A DNA stretch of 64,000 nt from Desulfoluna spongiiphila. Its GTDB lineage: Bacteria > Desulfobacterota > Desulfobacteria > Desulfobacterales > Desulfolunaceae. Below the pieces are notes generated by a model, which saw nothing but the letters and a program-made list of their open reading frames with translations, was not told the DNA's origin and made no database searches. Position 1 is the first letter of the stretch. Each line of letters starts with the position of its first letter. The stretch is from positions 186,001 through 250,000 of the forward strand of contig NZ_FMUX01000002.1 in NCBI RefSeq assembly GCF_900101345.1, written 5' to 3'. Below, one piece after another: positions 25,763 to 34,165 of this stretch. The translations under genes were made by a program, and so were the position numbers.

Positions 25763-25803
25763 ATATCATGCAGCGGTCGGCAACGCGCCGCCTGCCAAGG
25801 GGA

Positions 25804-27441
25804 TTATCCCAGAAGGATTTTCTTGGCGGACTGGTCGTTGATGTCCGAGATGTGCAGAATGCCGGTCTCTTCGGCGGTCTCGCGGTTGGCGGCGAAGATG
25901 TCGTTTCGGGTCAGGGTGTTCATGGAGAAACGACGGGCACCGGCCATGAGCTGCTGGATACCGCAGCCGAGCTTGTCGGCGAGGGTCCAGATGGCCATGG
26001 CGCCGTAGGGGATGTTGGCCATCTCCTCTTTGCCCACTTTCTTTTCGATGTCGTAGTAGCAGGAGAAGATCTCCTGGGGGGTGGTGCCGAACCGGGTGAC
26101 GGTCTTGGGAAGTGCGTCCCAGTTGCCGTTGACCTTGTCCTTGCGCTCGTGGTGGATGGCACCTTCGATGTTGGCACCCAGAAAACCGGGAACCATGAGG
26201 GCACGGCCCATGCAGATGAGCTTGGTGAAGGGGGCACCCAGGGCGAGGCCTTTGTAGATGCTGTCTTCCAGGGCGAAACCGCCGGCAAAGGAGATGTCCA
26301 CAACGTCCTGGCCGCTGGCCGCAAGGGCTGCTGCGTACTCGTAGGCCTTGGAGTGGAGGTTGATGGAGGGGACACCCCAGCTCTGCATCATGTTCCAGGG
26401 GCTCATGCCCGTGCCGCCGCCGGAGCCGTCGATGGTGAGCAGGTCGAGCTTGGCCTCGGAGGCGAACTTGATGGCCATGGCCAGCTCTTCCATACCGTAG
26501 GAACCGGTTTTCAGGGAGATGCGGGCAAAACCCAGGCTGCGCAGATAGTCCACGCTCTTCATGAAGTCTTCGCGAACGAGCTCAACGCTGTTGAGGTTGG
26601 TTCCGCCGAGACGGCTGTGGCGTGCAAAAGACTTGATGGCACCGCTCTTGAAGGCTTCCTGAACTTCGGGAAGCAGCGGGTTGGGATCGACCACATAGCC
26701 GCGTTCTTTAAGGAAGGTGGCGTAATCGAGGCTGGTGACCTGAATCTCGCCGCCGATGTCCTTGGCGCCCTGACCCCATTTGAGTTCGATGATGCACTTG
26801 TCGCCGTATTTCTCGGCCACGTACTCAGCCACACCGTTTCGGGTGTCTTCCACGTTGAGCTGTACGATGATGGCGCCGTAGCCGTCGTAGTAACGCAGGT
26901 AGGTGTCGATGCGGCGGTCCAGCTCGGGGGAGTTGATGACCTTGCCGTTTTCGATGATGGACTTCTGATCCACGCCCACGACGTTTTCGCCGACGACGAT
27001 GGGAATACCGGTGAGGGCACAGCCGATGGCAAAGGAGTCCCAGTATTTGGCTGCGATGAAAGTGGAGCCCAGGGCGCCGGTCATCAGGGGCATGCGGCAT
27101 TTGGTTTTGACTTCGTTGCCGAATTCAGTGGTCAAGTCCACGTTGGGGAAGATGCAGTCGTCCGGGTCGTTGGTGAGGGTACCGTTGAGACCCATGGCAC
27201 CGTAAGCATACCCCTGGATTCGCAGAGAGTTGTAGGAGACGCCCAGGTGGGTGGTGTTGTTGGCACCGGCGGTGACCACACCGAAATCACGGGGATAGAG
27301 AAGCTTGCGGCCAATCATACTGGAGAGCCAGGTCTCGCATTTGCCCTGACAATCGGCACGGCAAAGGGTGCAAAGGCCTGATTCGGCGGGGTTTCCACGG
27401 TTGACGGTTCCGAGTACATCGTTGTTTTTGGCAAAACGCAT
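25804..27441 (-). CDS. FMN-binding glutamate synthase family protein
   Basis: A 545-residue protein resembling the central/FMN part of glutamate synthase as found in archaeal-type GltB. N-terminal Cys motif CTLCRADCQGKCETW (C-x2-C-x3-C-x3-C); FMN-barrel features include SFARHSRLGGTNLNS, LLTIDGSGGGTGMSPWNMMQSWGVPS, DISFAGGFALEDSIYKGLALGA, CMGRALMVPGFLG. The glutaminase domain is absent, so ammonia or a partner subunit would supply nitrogen, or the protein has another role. The start at 27441 has GAAGGAG 7 nt upstream; an ATG at 27459 is less likely. A strong terminator follows. Confidence 0.88.
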   Translation of the reverse strand: MRFAKNNDVLGTVNRGNPAESGLCTLCRADCQGKCETWLSSMIGRKLLYPRDFGVVTAGANNTTHLGVSYNSLRIQGYAYGAMGLNGTLTNDPDDCIFPNVDLTTEFGNEVKTKCRMPLMTGALGSTFIAAKYWDSFAIGCALTGIPIVVGENVVGVDQKSIIENGKVINSPELDRRIDTYLRYYDGYGAIIVQLNVEDTRNGVAEYVAEKYGDKCIIELKWGQGAKDIGGEIQVTSLDYATFLKERGYVVDPNPLLPEVQEAFKSGAIKSFARHSRLGGTNLNSVELVREDFMKSVDYLRSLGFARISLKTGSYGMEELAMAIKFASEAKLDLLTIDGSGGGTGMSPWNMMQSWGVPSINLHSKAYEYAAALAASGQDVVDISFAGGFALEDSIYKGLALGAPFTKLICMGRALMVPGFLGANIEGAIHHERKDKVNGNWDALPKTVTRFGTTPQEIFSCYYDIEKKVGKEEMANIPYGAMAIWTLADKLGCGIQQLMAGARRFSMNTLTRNDIFAANRETAEETGILHISDINDQSAKKILLG

Positions 27442-28333
27442 GACAATTCTCCTTCTCAAAGTGATCTTTAATATATGTCAAATCAAAATTATCGTGATGC
27501 GGATGGCATGTATGTTGTGCTGCGTGTTGTGAGTCGTACTGTTCACGCGTGCGGTCAGTGCATACTGACAATAAACTCCTGCAGGTTGGAACTATCCATG
27601 GTTAAGAGAGAGTACAATGGCAAGCATATGGCATCGCATGCTCGGTTCGTGAGCCTGCGCAAATTCCACCCGGGGACTTCTCTGGATATTCAGGAGAACT
27701 CAGCAAAGGCGCATAACATTCAGTATTGCGCTTTGTATTATTAGTTTGACCGTTAAGATCGAACCAAAACACAGTTTATATGACAGTTCAAGAAAAAATT
27801 GAGTGAGATATTATGGGCGATCCGGTTCCAGAGTCCCCGTGAATCCTGGATAAAATTGGGTAGAAGTAATTTATCGACGATAAGTTTTAGAATGACTTAT
27901 AAAAAGGGGGGAGGGCGGTCCGAATTTTATTCGGGCTTTATGGTGATGGGCCGAATAATACATGGATGGCGGGCGTCATTTTTTTCGCATTCAGAGCTTA
28001 CGTTGACGTAAAATTTAGTCGTGGGGTCGGGGTTGGTACCCTGGGGTTTCTGGTGGAAATGCGCTGAAATTACTTGGTATCTGATATATCACATATGACA
28101 TAAACGATGTTGAGCCGGTAAGAGGGGACTTCGCCGATTCGCTGAGCCCCGGCCTGTGTTACGTCATTCGCGAAATATGCCTGAATAATATTCGCGATAA
28201 AGAAAAGCTGGGGTGTGTTTTTAAGATTCGAGTTGAAGGGGCGGGGGAATATGGATGAATGGGTAGAAAAAGCCGGAATGAAGGCCCAGGGCTCAGGAAG
28301 ATGCAGGCGGAACGGCCGGGCCTTTGCCTGATG
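27442..28333. other. Long non-coding or degenerate AT-richer stretch
   Basis: Nearly 900 bp without a convincing gene. The composition is visibly richer in A and T than the neighbours, codon usage of the short ORFs here looks random, and no dispersed repeat copy is present although most other gaps have one. TTACGT-tg-ACGTAA lies near 28000 and two ATTCGCGA words near 28168 and 28189. It could be a decayed foreign insertion or a long regulatory region. Confidence 0.5.
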
Positions 28334-29236
28334 TCAGTCAGGGCGTTTTCCAGTGACGGCCGGCCCTTTGCCGTCAAACAGCCCGGGTGGTCCGTCTGGT
28401 TGTGCTTCAGCACAGCCCCAGGGCAAAGAGAAGGGAGAAGCCCACCGAGAGCCTGGCTTAGGAAGCACCATGGGAGAGGCCGCCAGGGCCAGAAAGCCTG
28501 CAGCGCCCATGAGGCCGGTGAGGAAGAGCAGGGGCAGCATGAAAAACGGAGTGAGGACAAGGAGCCCGCAGAAGACGGAACTTCTGCCGCGGCCCATGCG
28601 AACGGCAAGGGTGCGCTTCCCGGCTTCGGTGTCCGTGGGGATGTCCCGCAAGTTGTTGACGTTCATGATGGCCGCCACAAGGAGGCCCGGAGGAATGGCG
28701 GCAATGAAAGGGCGGGGCCCCATGGAGAGGGCCTGTACATAGTAGGTGCCGCAGACGGCCACGGGGCCGAAGAAGAGAAATGCAAACATTTCGCCCAGGC
28801 CGTTGGAGGCGATGGGGTACGGGCCGCCGCTGTAGGCCAGGGTGGAGACAATGCAGAGAAGGCCGATGACCAGGATGGGCAGGCCGCCGCGCATGACAAG
28901 GTAGAGCCCCGCCAGGGTGGCCAGCGCAAGGCAGAGGACCATGGCTGCAAGGACCCGGCGCGGGGAGATGAGGCCGCTCTGGGTCACGCGGATGGGACCC
29001 AGGCGCTTGTCCGAGTCGATGCCGTGCTTGTCGTCAAAGTAGTCGTTGGCCAGGTTCACCGCCACCTGCAGGAGCAGGGCACCCACAAGGGCAACCAGGG
29101 CGGGAAGGAGGGCAAATCCGTTGTCCCCGAAGGCACAGGCCGTGCCCACGATGACCGGGGCGGCTGAAGCGGGAAGGGTTTTGGGCCGAATGGCAAGGAA
29201 CCAGGGCGATGCGGTAAGGGGTTGAACGACAGACAT
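28334..29236 (-). CDS. menA: 1,4-dihydroxy-2-naphthoate polyprenyltransferase, C-terminus disrupted
   Basis: UbiA-superfamily membrane enzyme that prenylates DHNA in menaquinone synthesis. The first Asp motif NLANDYFDDKHGIDSDKR and the second region NVNNLRDIPTDTEAGKRTLAVRMG are intact, with about seven or eight helices up to residue 259. After LAASPMVLP the frame turns into an unrelated hydrophilic tail of 41 residues. The expected last helix (ARLSVGFSLLFALGLC then stop) is present in another reading frame at 28407-28457, so a small deletion seems to have removed roughly one linker and shifted the frame. The catalytic part remains, so activity is uncertain. AAGGAG precedes the ATG. Confidence 0.8.
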   Translation of the reverse strand: MSVVQPLTASPWFLAIRPKTLPASAAPVIVGTACAFGDNGFALLPALVALVGALLLQVAVNLANDYFDDKHGIDSDKRLGPIRVTQSGLISPRRVLAAMVLCLALATLAGLYLVMRGGLPILVIGLLCIVSTLAYSGGPYPIASNGLGEMFAFLFFGPVAVCGTYYVQALSMGPRPFIAAIPPGLLVAAIMNVNNLRDIPTDTEAGKRTLAVRMGRGRSSVFCGLLVLTPFFMLPLLFLTGLMGAAGFLALAASPMVLPKPGSRWASPFSLPWGCAEAQPDGPPGLFDGKGPAVTGKRPD

Positions 29237-29262
29237 GGGGAACTCCTTAATATATAAAAAAT

Positions 29263-29432
29263 GCCTCCGGCGGCCCGGCCGGAGACTAAACGTTTAAAAC
29301 GTTGAATAAACAGATTTCAAAAACAGATTCAGCTTAATCCGAATCAATAGCGAATGTGATCTTCCCCGAGGAACGAAAGGGAAAACGCATTCGCAACCTG
29401 CTTTCGAGGTGGCACACCTCGCCGCCGGAGGC
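29263..29432 (+). repeat. Dispersed palindromic repeat, copy R11 (full length)
   Basis: All modules present in order: GCCTCCGGCGG end, AAACGTTTAAAACGTT, GATTCAG-cttaat-CCGAATC, GCGAATG...CATTCGC, CGAGGTGGCACACCTCG, CCGCCGGAGGC. It lies between menA and the ABC importer operon. Confidence 0.92.
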
Positions 29433-29448
29433 TGTTCCTCCTTGGCCC

Positions 29449-30198
29449 TTACCCCTTCGCGTACCGCCGTTCGATGGTATGGATCAGGACATAGAGGATC
29501 GCCCCCAAAAGCCCCATGGCCATGATGCCCGTGTACATCTCCGGGTACATCAGGACCTGGTAGGTCTCCACCACGATATAGTAACCCAGGCCCCAGCTGG
29601 TGAGGGACTGCTCGGCGATGAAGAGGACGGCCACGGCCGTGCCCACCGAGACCCTCAAGGCCGTTAAGACCGCCGGAATGGAGGCGGGCAGGTAGACGTA
29701 TCGAAAAAGGGCCCGCCGCCCCGCGCCCAGGGAGCGCACCGAGACGATGAGTTCGCGCCTCAGCCCTGCGGCTTCGTCCCGCACCACCACCAGGATCTGG
29801 AAAAAGATGATGATGGCGATGAGGGTGATCTTTGAAAGGTCCGTGATCCCCAGCAGCACGTAGATCACCGGCAGGAAGATGATCTTGGGGATGGGGTAGA
29901 TGATGGCCACCAAAGGGCCGATGATCCGGTCAAGCCTGGGCAGCTGGCCCAGGGCCAGGCCTAGGGGGGCCGCCGTGATGACGGCAAGGAAGATGGCGGC
30001 AAGGACCCGGGCCGTGCTGGCCAGCAGGTGAAGCCCGAGATCTCCGGGCAGGGCCTTTAGGAACAGGGGAACCACCACGGTGGGCGGGGGCAGGATGGGC
30101 CGGTCAAGGAGCATGGATGCCCCCTGCCAGAGCAGGAGCAGGGTGAGGCTGCCCAAAAGGGTTCCCATGGGGGTGGTGCGCTGCCTGACGTCGCTCAT
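29449..30198 (-). CDS. ABC importer permease (SsuC/TauC-like)
   Basis: A 249-residue membrane protein with six helices and the binding-protein-dependent permease loop RSLGAGRRALFRYVYLPASIPAVLTALR, where the EAA-like motif contacts the ATPase. It belongs to the family importing sulfonates, taurine, nitrate or hydroxymethylpyrimidine-type ligands. The ATG at 30198 overlaps the ATPase stop by 4 bp (ATGA); the longer upstream frame is a shadow of the ATPase gene. Third gene of the operon SBP-ATPase-permease. Confidence 0.9.
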   Translation of the reverse strand: MSDVRQRTTPMGTLLGSLTLLLLWQGASMLLDRPILPPPTVVVPLFLKALPGDLGLHLLASTARVLAAIFLAVITAAPLGLALGQLPRLDRIIGPLVAIIYPIPKIIFLPVIYVLLGITDLSKITLIAIIIFFQILVVVRDEAAGLRRELIVSVRSLGAGRRALFRYVYLPASIPAVLTALRVSVGTAVAVLFIAEQSLTSWGLGYYIVVETYQVLMYPEMYTGIMAMGLLGAILYVLIHTIERRYAKG

Positions 30199-31001
30199 GC
30201 CTTCTCCTTTCTGGACGGGGATTCGATGAGGGCGCGCAGGGTGCCGCACTGCTCCATAAATTTTTTGCTCATGCGCAGGTCGGGGTCCCCGGCGTGGGGG
30301 TTGTCGACGATGGTTGGCGCACGGTTGACGGTGTCGGACAGGACCAGGATTTTCTCCCCCAGGACCACCGCCTCTTCGATGTCGTGGGTGACGGTGAGGC
30401 TGGTGAGCCCTGTCTCCCGGTGAAACCGGTTCATGACCCGCTGGAGCTCTTCGCGGATGGGGGCGTCCAGGGCGGAGAAGGGTTCGTCCATGAGCAGGAG
30501 GTCGGGGGACAGGACCAGGGTCCGGGCAATGGCGGCTCGCTGGCGTTGCCCACGGGAGAGCTCGGCGGGATATTTTTCCCGCAAATGGTCGATGCCGAGC
30601 CATGAGAGCCAGTGGCGGGTCAGCGCCCCTTCGGCTTCGGGATCTTTTTGGGTGTCCTCGGGGCTGTGTTTGCCGTCGGGGCCGTAGAAGCCCCGGATCT
30701 TAAACCCCAGCTTCGTGTTCTCTTCCACCGTGGCCCAGGGCAGGAGCCCGTGGTCCTGGAGTACCAGGCCCGTGCGTGGCCGGGGCCGCTCGATGGGGGC
30801 GCCGGCCACGCGGATCACGCCGGCCTCCGGTCGGTTCAGCCCGGCCATGAGGTAGAGCAGGGTGGTCTTGCCGCAGCCCGAGGGCCCGATGATGCTCCAG
30901 GCCTCCCCTTTATGAATGGCAAGGGAAAAAGAGTCAAAGATGGGGGAGCGGTCCCGGTAGCGGAAGCTTAAGGTCTCTATGTCGATCATGGTGGCGGTCA
31001 C
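30195..31001 (-). CDS. ABC importer ATPase (SsuB/TauB-like)
   Basis: A 268-residue ATP-binding protein: Walker A GPSGCGKTT, Q-loop LVLQDHGLLPW, signature SRGQRQRAAIARTL (SRGQ instead of SGGQ), Walker B LLLMDEPFSALD, H-loop VTHDIEEAV. An insertion with charged residues (FYGPDGKHSPEDTQKDPEAEG) lies in the helical domain. The start is a GTG at 31001, 10 bp after the SBP gene; ATG 30989 is an alternative. It overlaps the permease gene by 4 bp. Confidence 0.9.
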   Translation of the reverse strand: MTATMIDIETLSFRYRDRSPIFDSFSLAIHKGEAWSIIGPSGCGKTTLLYLMAGLNRPEAGVIRVAGAPIERPRPRTGLVLQDHGLLPWATVEENTKLGFKIRGFYGPDGKHSPEDTQKDPEAEGALTRHWLSWLGIDHLREKYPAELSRGQRQRAAIARTLVLSPDLLLMDEPFSALDAPIREELQRVMNRFHRETGLTSLTVTHDIEEAVVLGEKILVLSDTVNRAPTIVDNPHAGDPDLRMSKKFMEQCGTLRALIESPSRKEKA

Positions 31002-31011
31002 GTGGCTCAGG

Positions 31012-31980
31012 TTACTCCTTGGGGCGACCGGTCACAACGGACGTGTCGTAGGCGATGGGGGATTTGAGTAGGCCCTTTGCCGTCATCCAGGCCATGACAT
31101 CGTCCCACTGCTCCGCAGAGGGCACGGTGTCCACGGGAAAGGGGGGGATGGCAAAGGTCTGGCGCACGTTTTTGGGCACCCTGATTTTTTTGAGCATCAG
31201 GGGGCGAAAGCTCTCCGGGTCGGCGTTGAGATCCTGTGCCGCCTTCATCCAGGCGTTGACAAAGGCATCCACGGCCTGTTCGTGCCGCGTGAGGGTGTCG
31301 GCGCTGACGGAGAGGACGCTGGCGCTGTACAGAGGCGCGCGGGTGTCGTCCATCACCACATGGGCGCCCGCTTTCATGGCGGCAAAGGCCAGGGGGTCGG
31401 GCAGGGTGGCCGCTTCGATCTGGCCGGAGAGGAGCAGCTGCATGCGTTCGGGCAGGACAGGCACTGATTTTTTGATGATCTCGTCCTGGCTCAGCCCTTT
31501 TTCGCCTAAGAGGCGGTCCGTTAAGTACTCGATGACCGTGTTTTTGGAGACGGCGATGGGCACGCCCGCAAGCTGTGCCGGGGTGGTGATCCCCGATCCG
31601 GGGCTCGACAGGATGCGGAAAAGAGGGGAATCCCCTTTGGGGGCCCGGGCCACGGCCACGATCTTCATGCGGACCTTGTCCCGGTTGAAGCTGGCCGTGC
31701 CGGAAATTTCGTTGACCATGGCGTCGATGCGGCCCGCCTGCATGAGCTGGTCCCGCTCCAGGGCACTGCCCACGGGGATGGTCTCCACACGGATGCCCGC
31801 CTCCTTGAAGTAGCCCTTTTCCTCGGCAACAAACACGGGCAGCACATCGGGGATGGGCAAAAGAGCAATGCGCAGGGTGGGTTGGGTGCCCCCATGGGCG
31901 GTGGGGCCTGTGATACAGATCAGCATCAGGGTCAGCAGAGCGAACAGGTTGGGGGCTGCCTTAAAAGCGGGCTTTTTCAT
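31012..31980 (-). CDS. ABC importer substrate-binding protein (NMT1/SsuA-like)
   Basis: A 322-residue periplasmic protein with a signal peptide (MKKPAFKAAPNLFALLTLMLI..., to about residue 28). Family features: LRIALLPIPDVLPVFVAEEKGYFKEAGIRVE at the mature N-terminus, GIDAMV-like DAMVNEISGTASF, and LAGVPIAVSKNTVIEYL in the middle. Ligands in this family include sulfonates, pyrimidine precursors and nitrate; which one applies here cannot be told. ATG 31980 is chosen because GAGG lies six nt upstream; 31983, 31992 and 32040 are in-frame alternatives. First gene of the importer operon. Confidence 0.85.
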   Translation of the reverse strand: MKKPAFKAAPNLFALLTLMLICITGPTAHGGTQPTLRIALLPIPDVLPVFVAEEKGYFKEAGIRVETIPVGSALERDQLMQAGRIDAMVNEISGTASFNRDKVRMKIVAVARAPKGDSPLFRILSSPGSGITTPAQLAGVPIAVSKNTVIEYLTDRLLGEKGLSQDEIIKKSVPVLPERMQLLLSGQIEAATLPDPLAFAAMKAGAHVVMDDTRAPLYSASVLSVSADTLTRHEQAVDAFVNAWMKAAQDLNADPESFRPLMLKKIRVPKNVRQTFAIPPFPVDTVPSAEQWDDVMAWMTAKGLLKSPIAYDTSVVTGRPKE

Positions 31981-32210
31981 CATGGACCTCATGGCATGGG
32001 GGTAAAAGGCGGTGTTCCCAAGGGGAAAACGCCTTATCACAGTACGCGTAACCTTACGCTCTATACAGGATTTTTACGGAAAAATGTACCCCGGTTGTTG
32101 CGGCCGACGCGAGGCAGGGCATCCCAGGCCGTGACGCACCGCAGGTTGAACGCGTCTTTTGCTCCAGTTTCTTTGCCTGTGTGAGAAAGCTGTTTATGTG
32201 TTAAAAACAG

Positions 32211-32424
32211 GTAGCTATTCAGCTTTGAAAAAACAGCCTCCGGCGGCAAGGTGTGCCACCTTGAAAGCGGGTAGCGAATGCGATTTTCCCTTCGTTCCCC
32301 AGGGAAAATCACATCCGCCTTAAAAGCAAAATGTATTCAAGAAGTCTTTTTAAGACCTGTTTGTTAAACTTTTTAAAAGTTTAGCCCCCGGCAGGGCCGC
32401 CCGAGGCATAAGCTGAATAGTAAC
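32211..32424 (-). repeat. Dispersed palindromic repeat, copy R12 with outer inverted repeats
   Basis: Core 32236-32407 (GCCTCCGGCGGCAAGG to GGCCGCCCGAGGC) in minus orientation with all hairpin modules. Outside are GTAGCTATTCAGCT (32211-32224) and AGCTGAATAGTAAC (32411-32424), an outer inverted repeat like that of R10. Confidence 0.9.
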
Positions 32425-32509
32425 AAAAATAGTTGACATATGCGCGGGGCTGTGAGAGGAAAAAGAGCAATAGGAACCTGCAGGTTTCAAAAGAAAAATA
32501 CCTCTTTGT

Positions 32510-32611
32510 ACTTTTTTGGCACGGCATAGACATGGCCGAAAAAGGAAAAACGTCAAGCCACGAAGGCTGATGCACCGTAAGCGCGGTTCGTCATCACTTT
32601 GTGGCTTTTTT
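32510..32611 (+). promoter_or_regulatory. Structured leader with intrinsic terminator; riboswitch-like (possibly GEMM-I related)
   Basis: A terminator hairpin AGCCACGAAG (32556-32565) with CTTTGTGGCT (32597-32606) and a T run to 32611 stands about 45 bp before the DUF4198 gene. The inner part holds GATG-c-ACCG...CGGT-tcgt-CATC. AGCC-acga-AGGCT is an alternative small stem that would exclude the terminator. The upstream stretch GGCACGGCATAGACATGG, GAAA loop and AACGTCAAGCCACGAAGG resembles the order of conserved words in c-di-GMP-I (GEMM) riboswitches, but with several deviations. The attenuator structure is seen; the ligand class is a guess. TTGACA at 32433 may be a -35 element. Confidence 0.5.
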
Positions 32612-32656
32612 GTTTTGATGGTCGTTTTTTCATGAACCCTATTTTAGGAGGCGTGT

Positions 32657-33433
32657 ATGAAGCGCTTGAACGGCAAGCTTTTTCTTTTGTTTCTGGTGAG
32701 CTGTTTTGTCTTTGTTTCCCAGGTGTGTGCCCATGAGTTCATTATCAATCCGGTCAAGCTTGCCGCTGTCAAGGGAGAGACACTTCCCTTCAGTATCCTG
32801 TCTGCCCATGTTTTCATGGTGAGCGAGGAGGTGGAGCCCGTGGCCAATGTCTCGGTCAAACTTGTCTCCGGTACGTCTGAGATTCCTGTTTCCCTGACGG
32901 AGAACCCGACCCTGATGACCCTGGACGGGGCGGTTACCCTGGCTGGTGATGGGACGGCGATTCTCAGCGGCCATCGGAAGGGGATGGTGTGGACCCAGAC
33001 GGACTCCGGGTGGAAACAGGCGCCCAAAAACGAATGCACAGGGGTGATCAAAAGCGGTAAATACGAAAAATTCTGCAAGGCCCTGGTGACTTCCGGGTAC
33101 CCGGACAAGGGGTATGCAAAGGTCCTCGGGCAGACCCTTGAGATCGTCCCTGTAACGAACCCGGCGCGGGTATCGCCCGGGGATGAGCTCACCGTGATGG
33201 TTCTTTACAAGGGCAAGCCCCTGGCTGCAGAAATCTTTGCCACCTATGACGGATTTTCAGATGATCCCAACACCTATGCCTATTACAGCAGATCAGGTGA
33301 TGACGGACTGGTCCGGGTAAAGGTGACCCATGACGGCACCTGGATGATTCGGGTGGAGAAGAAGGAAGAGACCCCGACTCCCCGGTACGACAGCCATGTG
33401 ATGCGTGCTGTTCTGGTCTTCGGGGTGGGGTGA
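32657..33433 (+). CDS. Secreted DUF4198-type protein
   Basis: A 258-residue exported protein with a signal peptide (1-25, ending VCAHEF). The mature start HEFIINPVK, the central charged repeats and the C-terminal beta-rich part (GKPLAAEIFATYDGFSDDPNTYAYYSRSGDDGLVRVKVTHDGTWMIRVE, shown by key stretches GKPLAAEIFATYDG and VTHDGTWMIRVE) match DUF4198, a periplasmic family often linked to nickel or cobalt uptake. Two cysteines (ECTG, KFCK) may form a disulfide. A ribosome-binding site TAGGAGG lies just upstream. Expression is probably controlled by the attenuator-like leader before it. Confidence 0.85.
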   Translation: MKRLNGKLFLLFLVSCFVFVSQVCAHEFIINPVKLAAVKGETLPFSILSAHVFMVSEEVEPVANVSVKLVSGTSEIPVSLTENPTLMTLDGAVTLAGDGTAILSGHRKGMVWTQTDSGWKQAPKNECTGVIKSGKYEKFCKALVTSGYPDKGYAKVLGQTLEIVPVTNPARVSPGDELTVMVLYKGKPLAAEIFATYDGFSDDPNTYAYYSRSGDDGLVRVKVTHDGTWMIRVEKKEETPTPRYDSHVMRAVLVFGVG

Positions 33434-33458
33434 TGGCAAGGGGCCTGTAACGGGCCCT

Positions 33459-33529
33459 GGGCGAAGGTGCGGTTCCTGAATCGGTCAGGGCGGACGAAGG
33501 CGTCCATGATCGCGCCTTCGCCCTTTTTT
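33459..33529 (+). terminator. Terminator after the DUF4198 gene
   Basis: GGGCGAAGG (33459-33467) pairs with CCTTCGCCC (33515-33523) followed by six T. The large loop contains its own hairpin GGACG-aagg-CGTCC. Confidence 0.8.
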
Positions 33530-33533
33530 CTGC

Positions 33534-33854
33534 TTAAGGATACCAGGCGTCAACGAGCTCGCCCACCTCAAAGGAGGTGACGTCTTCGCGCTTTTCGAGC
33601 CAGGCGCTCGTGAGGGCGCGGTGCTCTTCGGTGACGCTGCCGCGGGTTGCAAGAACCACGAAGCCGGCAAAGTCGAAGCAGTCGCCGCCGCCGCCGAAAT
33701 CGAGGCCGTTGGGATCGACCACCTCATCCAGGAAGGTCTCCACAAAGGCGTCTAAGGCCTCATTGGTGTTTCCTTCGGTGAACTTGATGGTGAGGTTGAA
33801 TCCGAACTCCTGAAATTCACCCACGTGCAGCTTTTTTCTCAGTCGTTTTTTCAT
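33534..33854 (-). CDS. yggL: YggL family protein (50S ribosome-binding, DUF469)
   Basis: A 106-residue soluble protein beginning MKKRLRKKLHVGEFQEFGF, the hallmark start of the YggL family, with NGLDFGGGGDCFDFAGFVV in the middle and WLEKREDV near the end. E. coli YggL binds the 50S subunit. The gene is convergent with the DUF4198 gene. Length matches the family. Confidence 0.9.
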   Translation of the reverse strand: MKKRLRKKLHVGEFQEFGFNLTIKFTEGNTNEALDAFVETFLDEVVDPNGLDFGGGGDCFDFAGFVVLATRGSVTEEHRALTSAWLEKREDVTSFEVGELVDAWYP

Positions 33855-34005
33855 GTTGTTTTCATATCCTGTTATTTAAAATGTGGTCTTAATTAATTGG
33901 CGACTCAGCTTACACGAATTAAAGGCGGACGCAATACAAAAGTGGTTCCATCCCGGGGCGAACGCATTTAGAAACAAGCAAAAAAGATATACGGCCCGGA
34001 ATCGA

Positions 34006-34159
34006 TGACTCCGACGGGTCGTTTTTTGAAAAAAAGCTCCGCAAAAAACGTTTCTAATGTGAAAAAGTGGAAATTATTTCGGCGGAGCCTGGAAAGGCTT
34101 GCTTAAGACCTGTTTGTCAAACTTTTTAAAAGTTTGGCCCCGGCAGGGCCGCCGGAGGC
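34006..34159 (-). repeat. Dispersed repeat, subfamily B, copy R13
   Basis: Ends GACTCCGACGG (34006-34016) and CCGCCGGAGGC (34149-34159). The inner module GCTCCGCAAAAAACG...TTTCGGCGGAGC is not found in the other copies except, inverted and with few mismatches, at 53938-54113. The right part is the usual CTGTTTGTCAAACTTTT hairpin. Confidence 0.88.
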
Positions 34160-34165
34160 AACAAT

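Noticed and set aside
25306..27381. 691-residue plus-strand ORF opposite the glutamate synthase-like gene
   Set aside because: It runs through the sulfotransferase end, a repeat, a terminator and then antisense to a well-supported gene.
27475..28011. Two small ORFs (89 and 70 residues) in the AT-richer gap
   Set aside because: No ribosome-binding site of quality, no recognisable domain and atypical composition; reported only as an orphan stretch.
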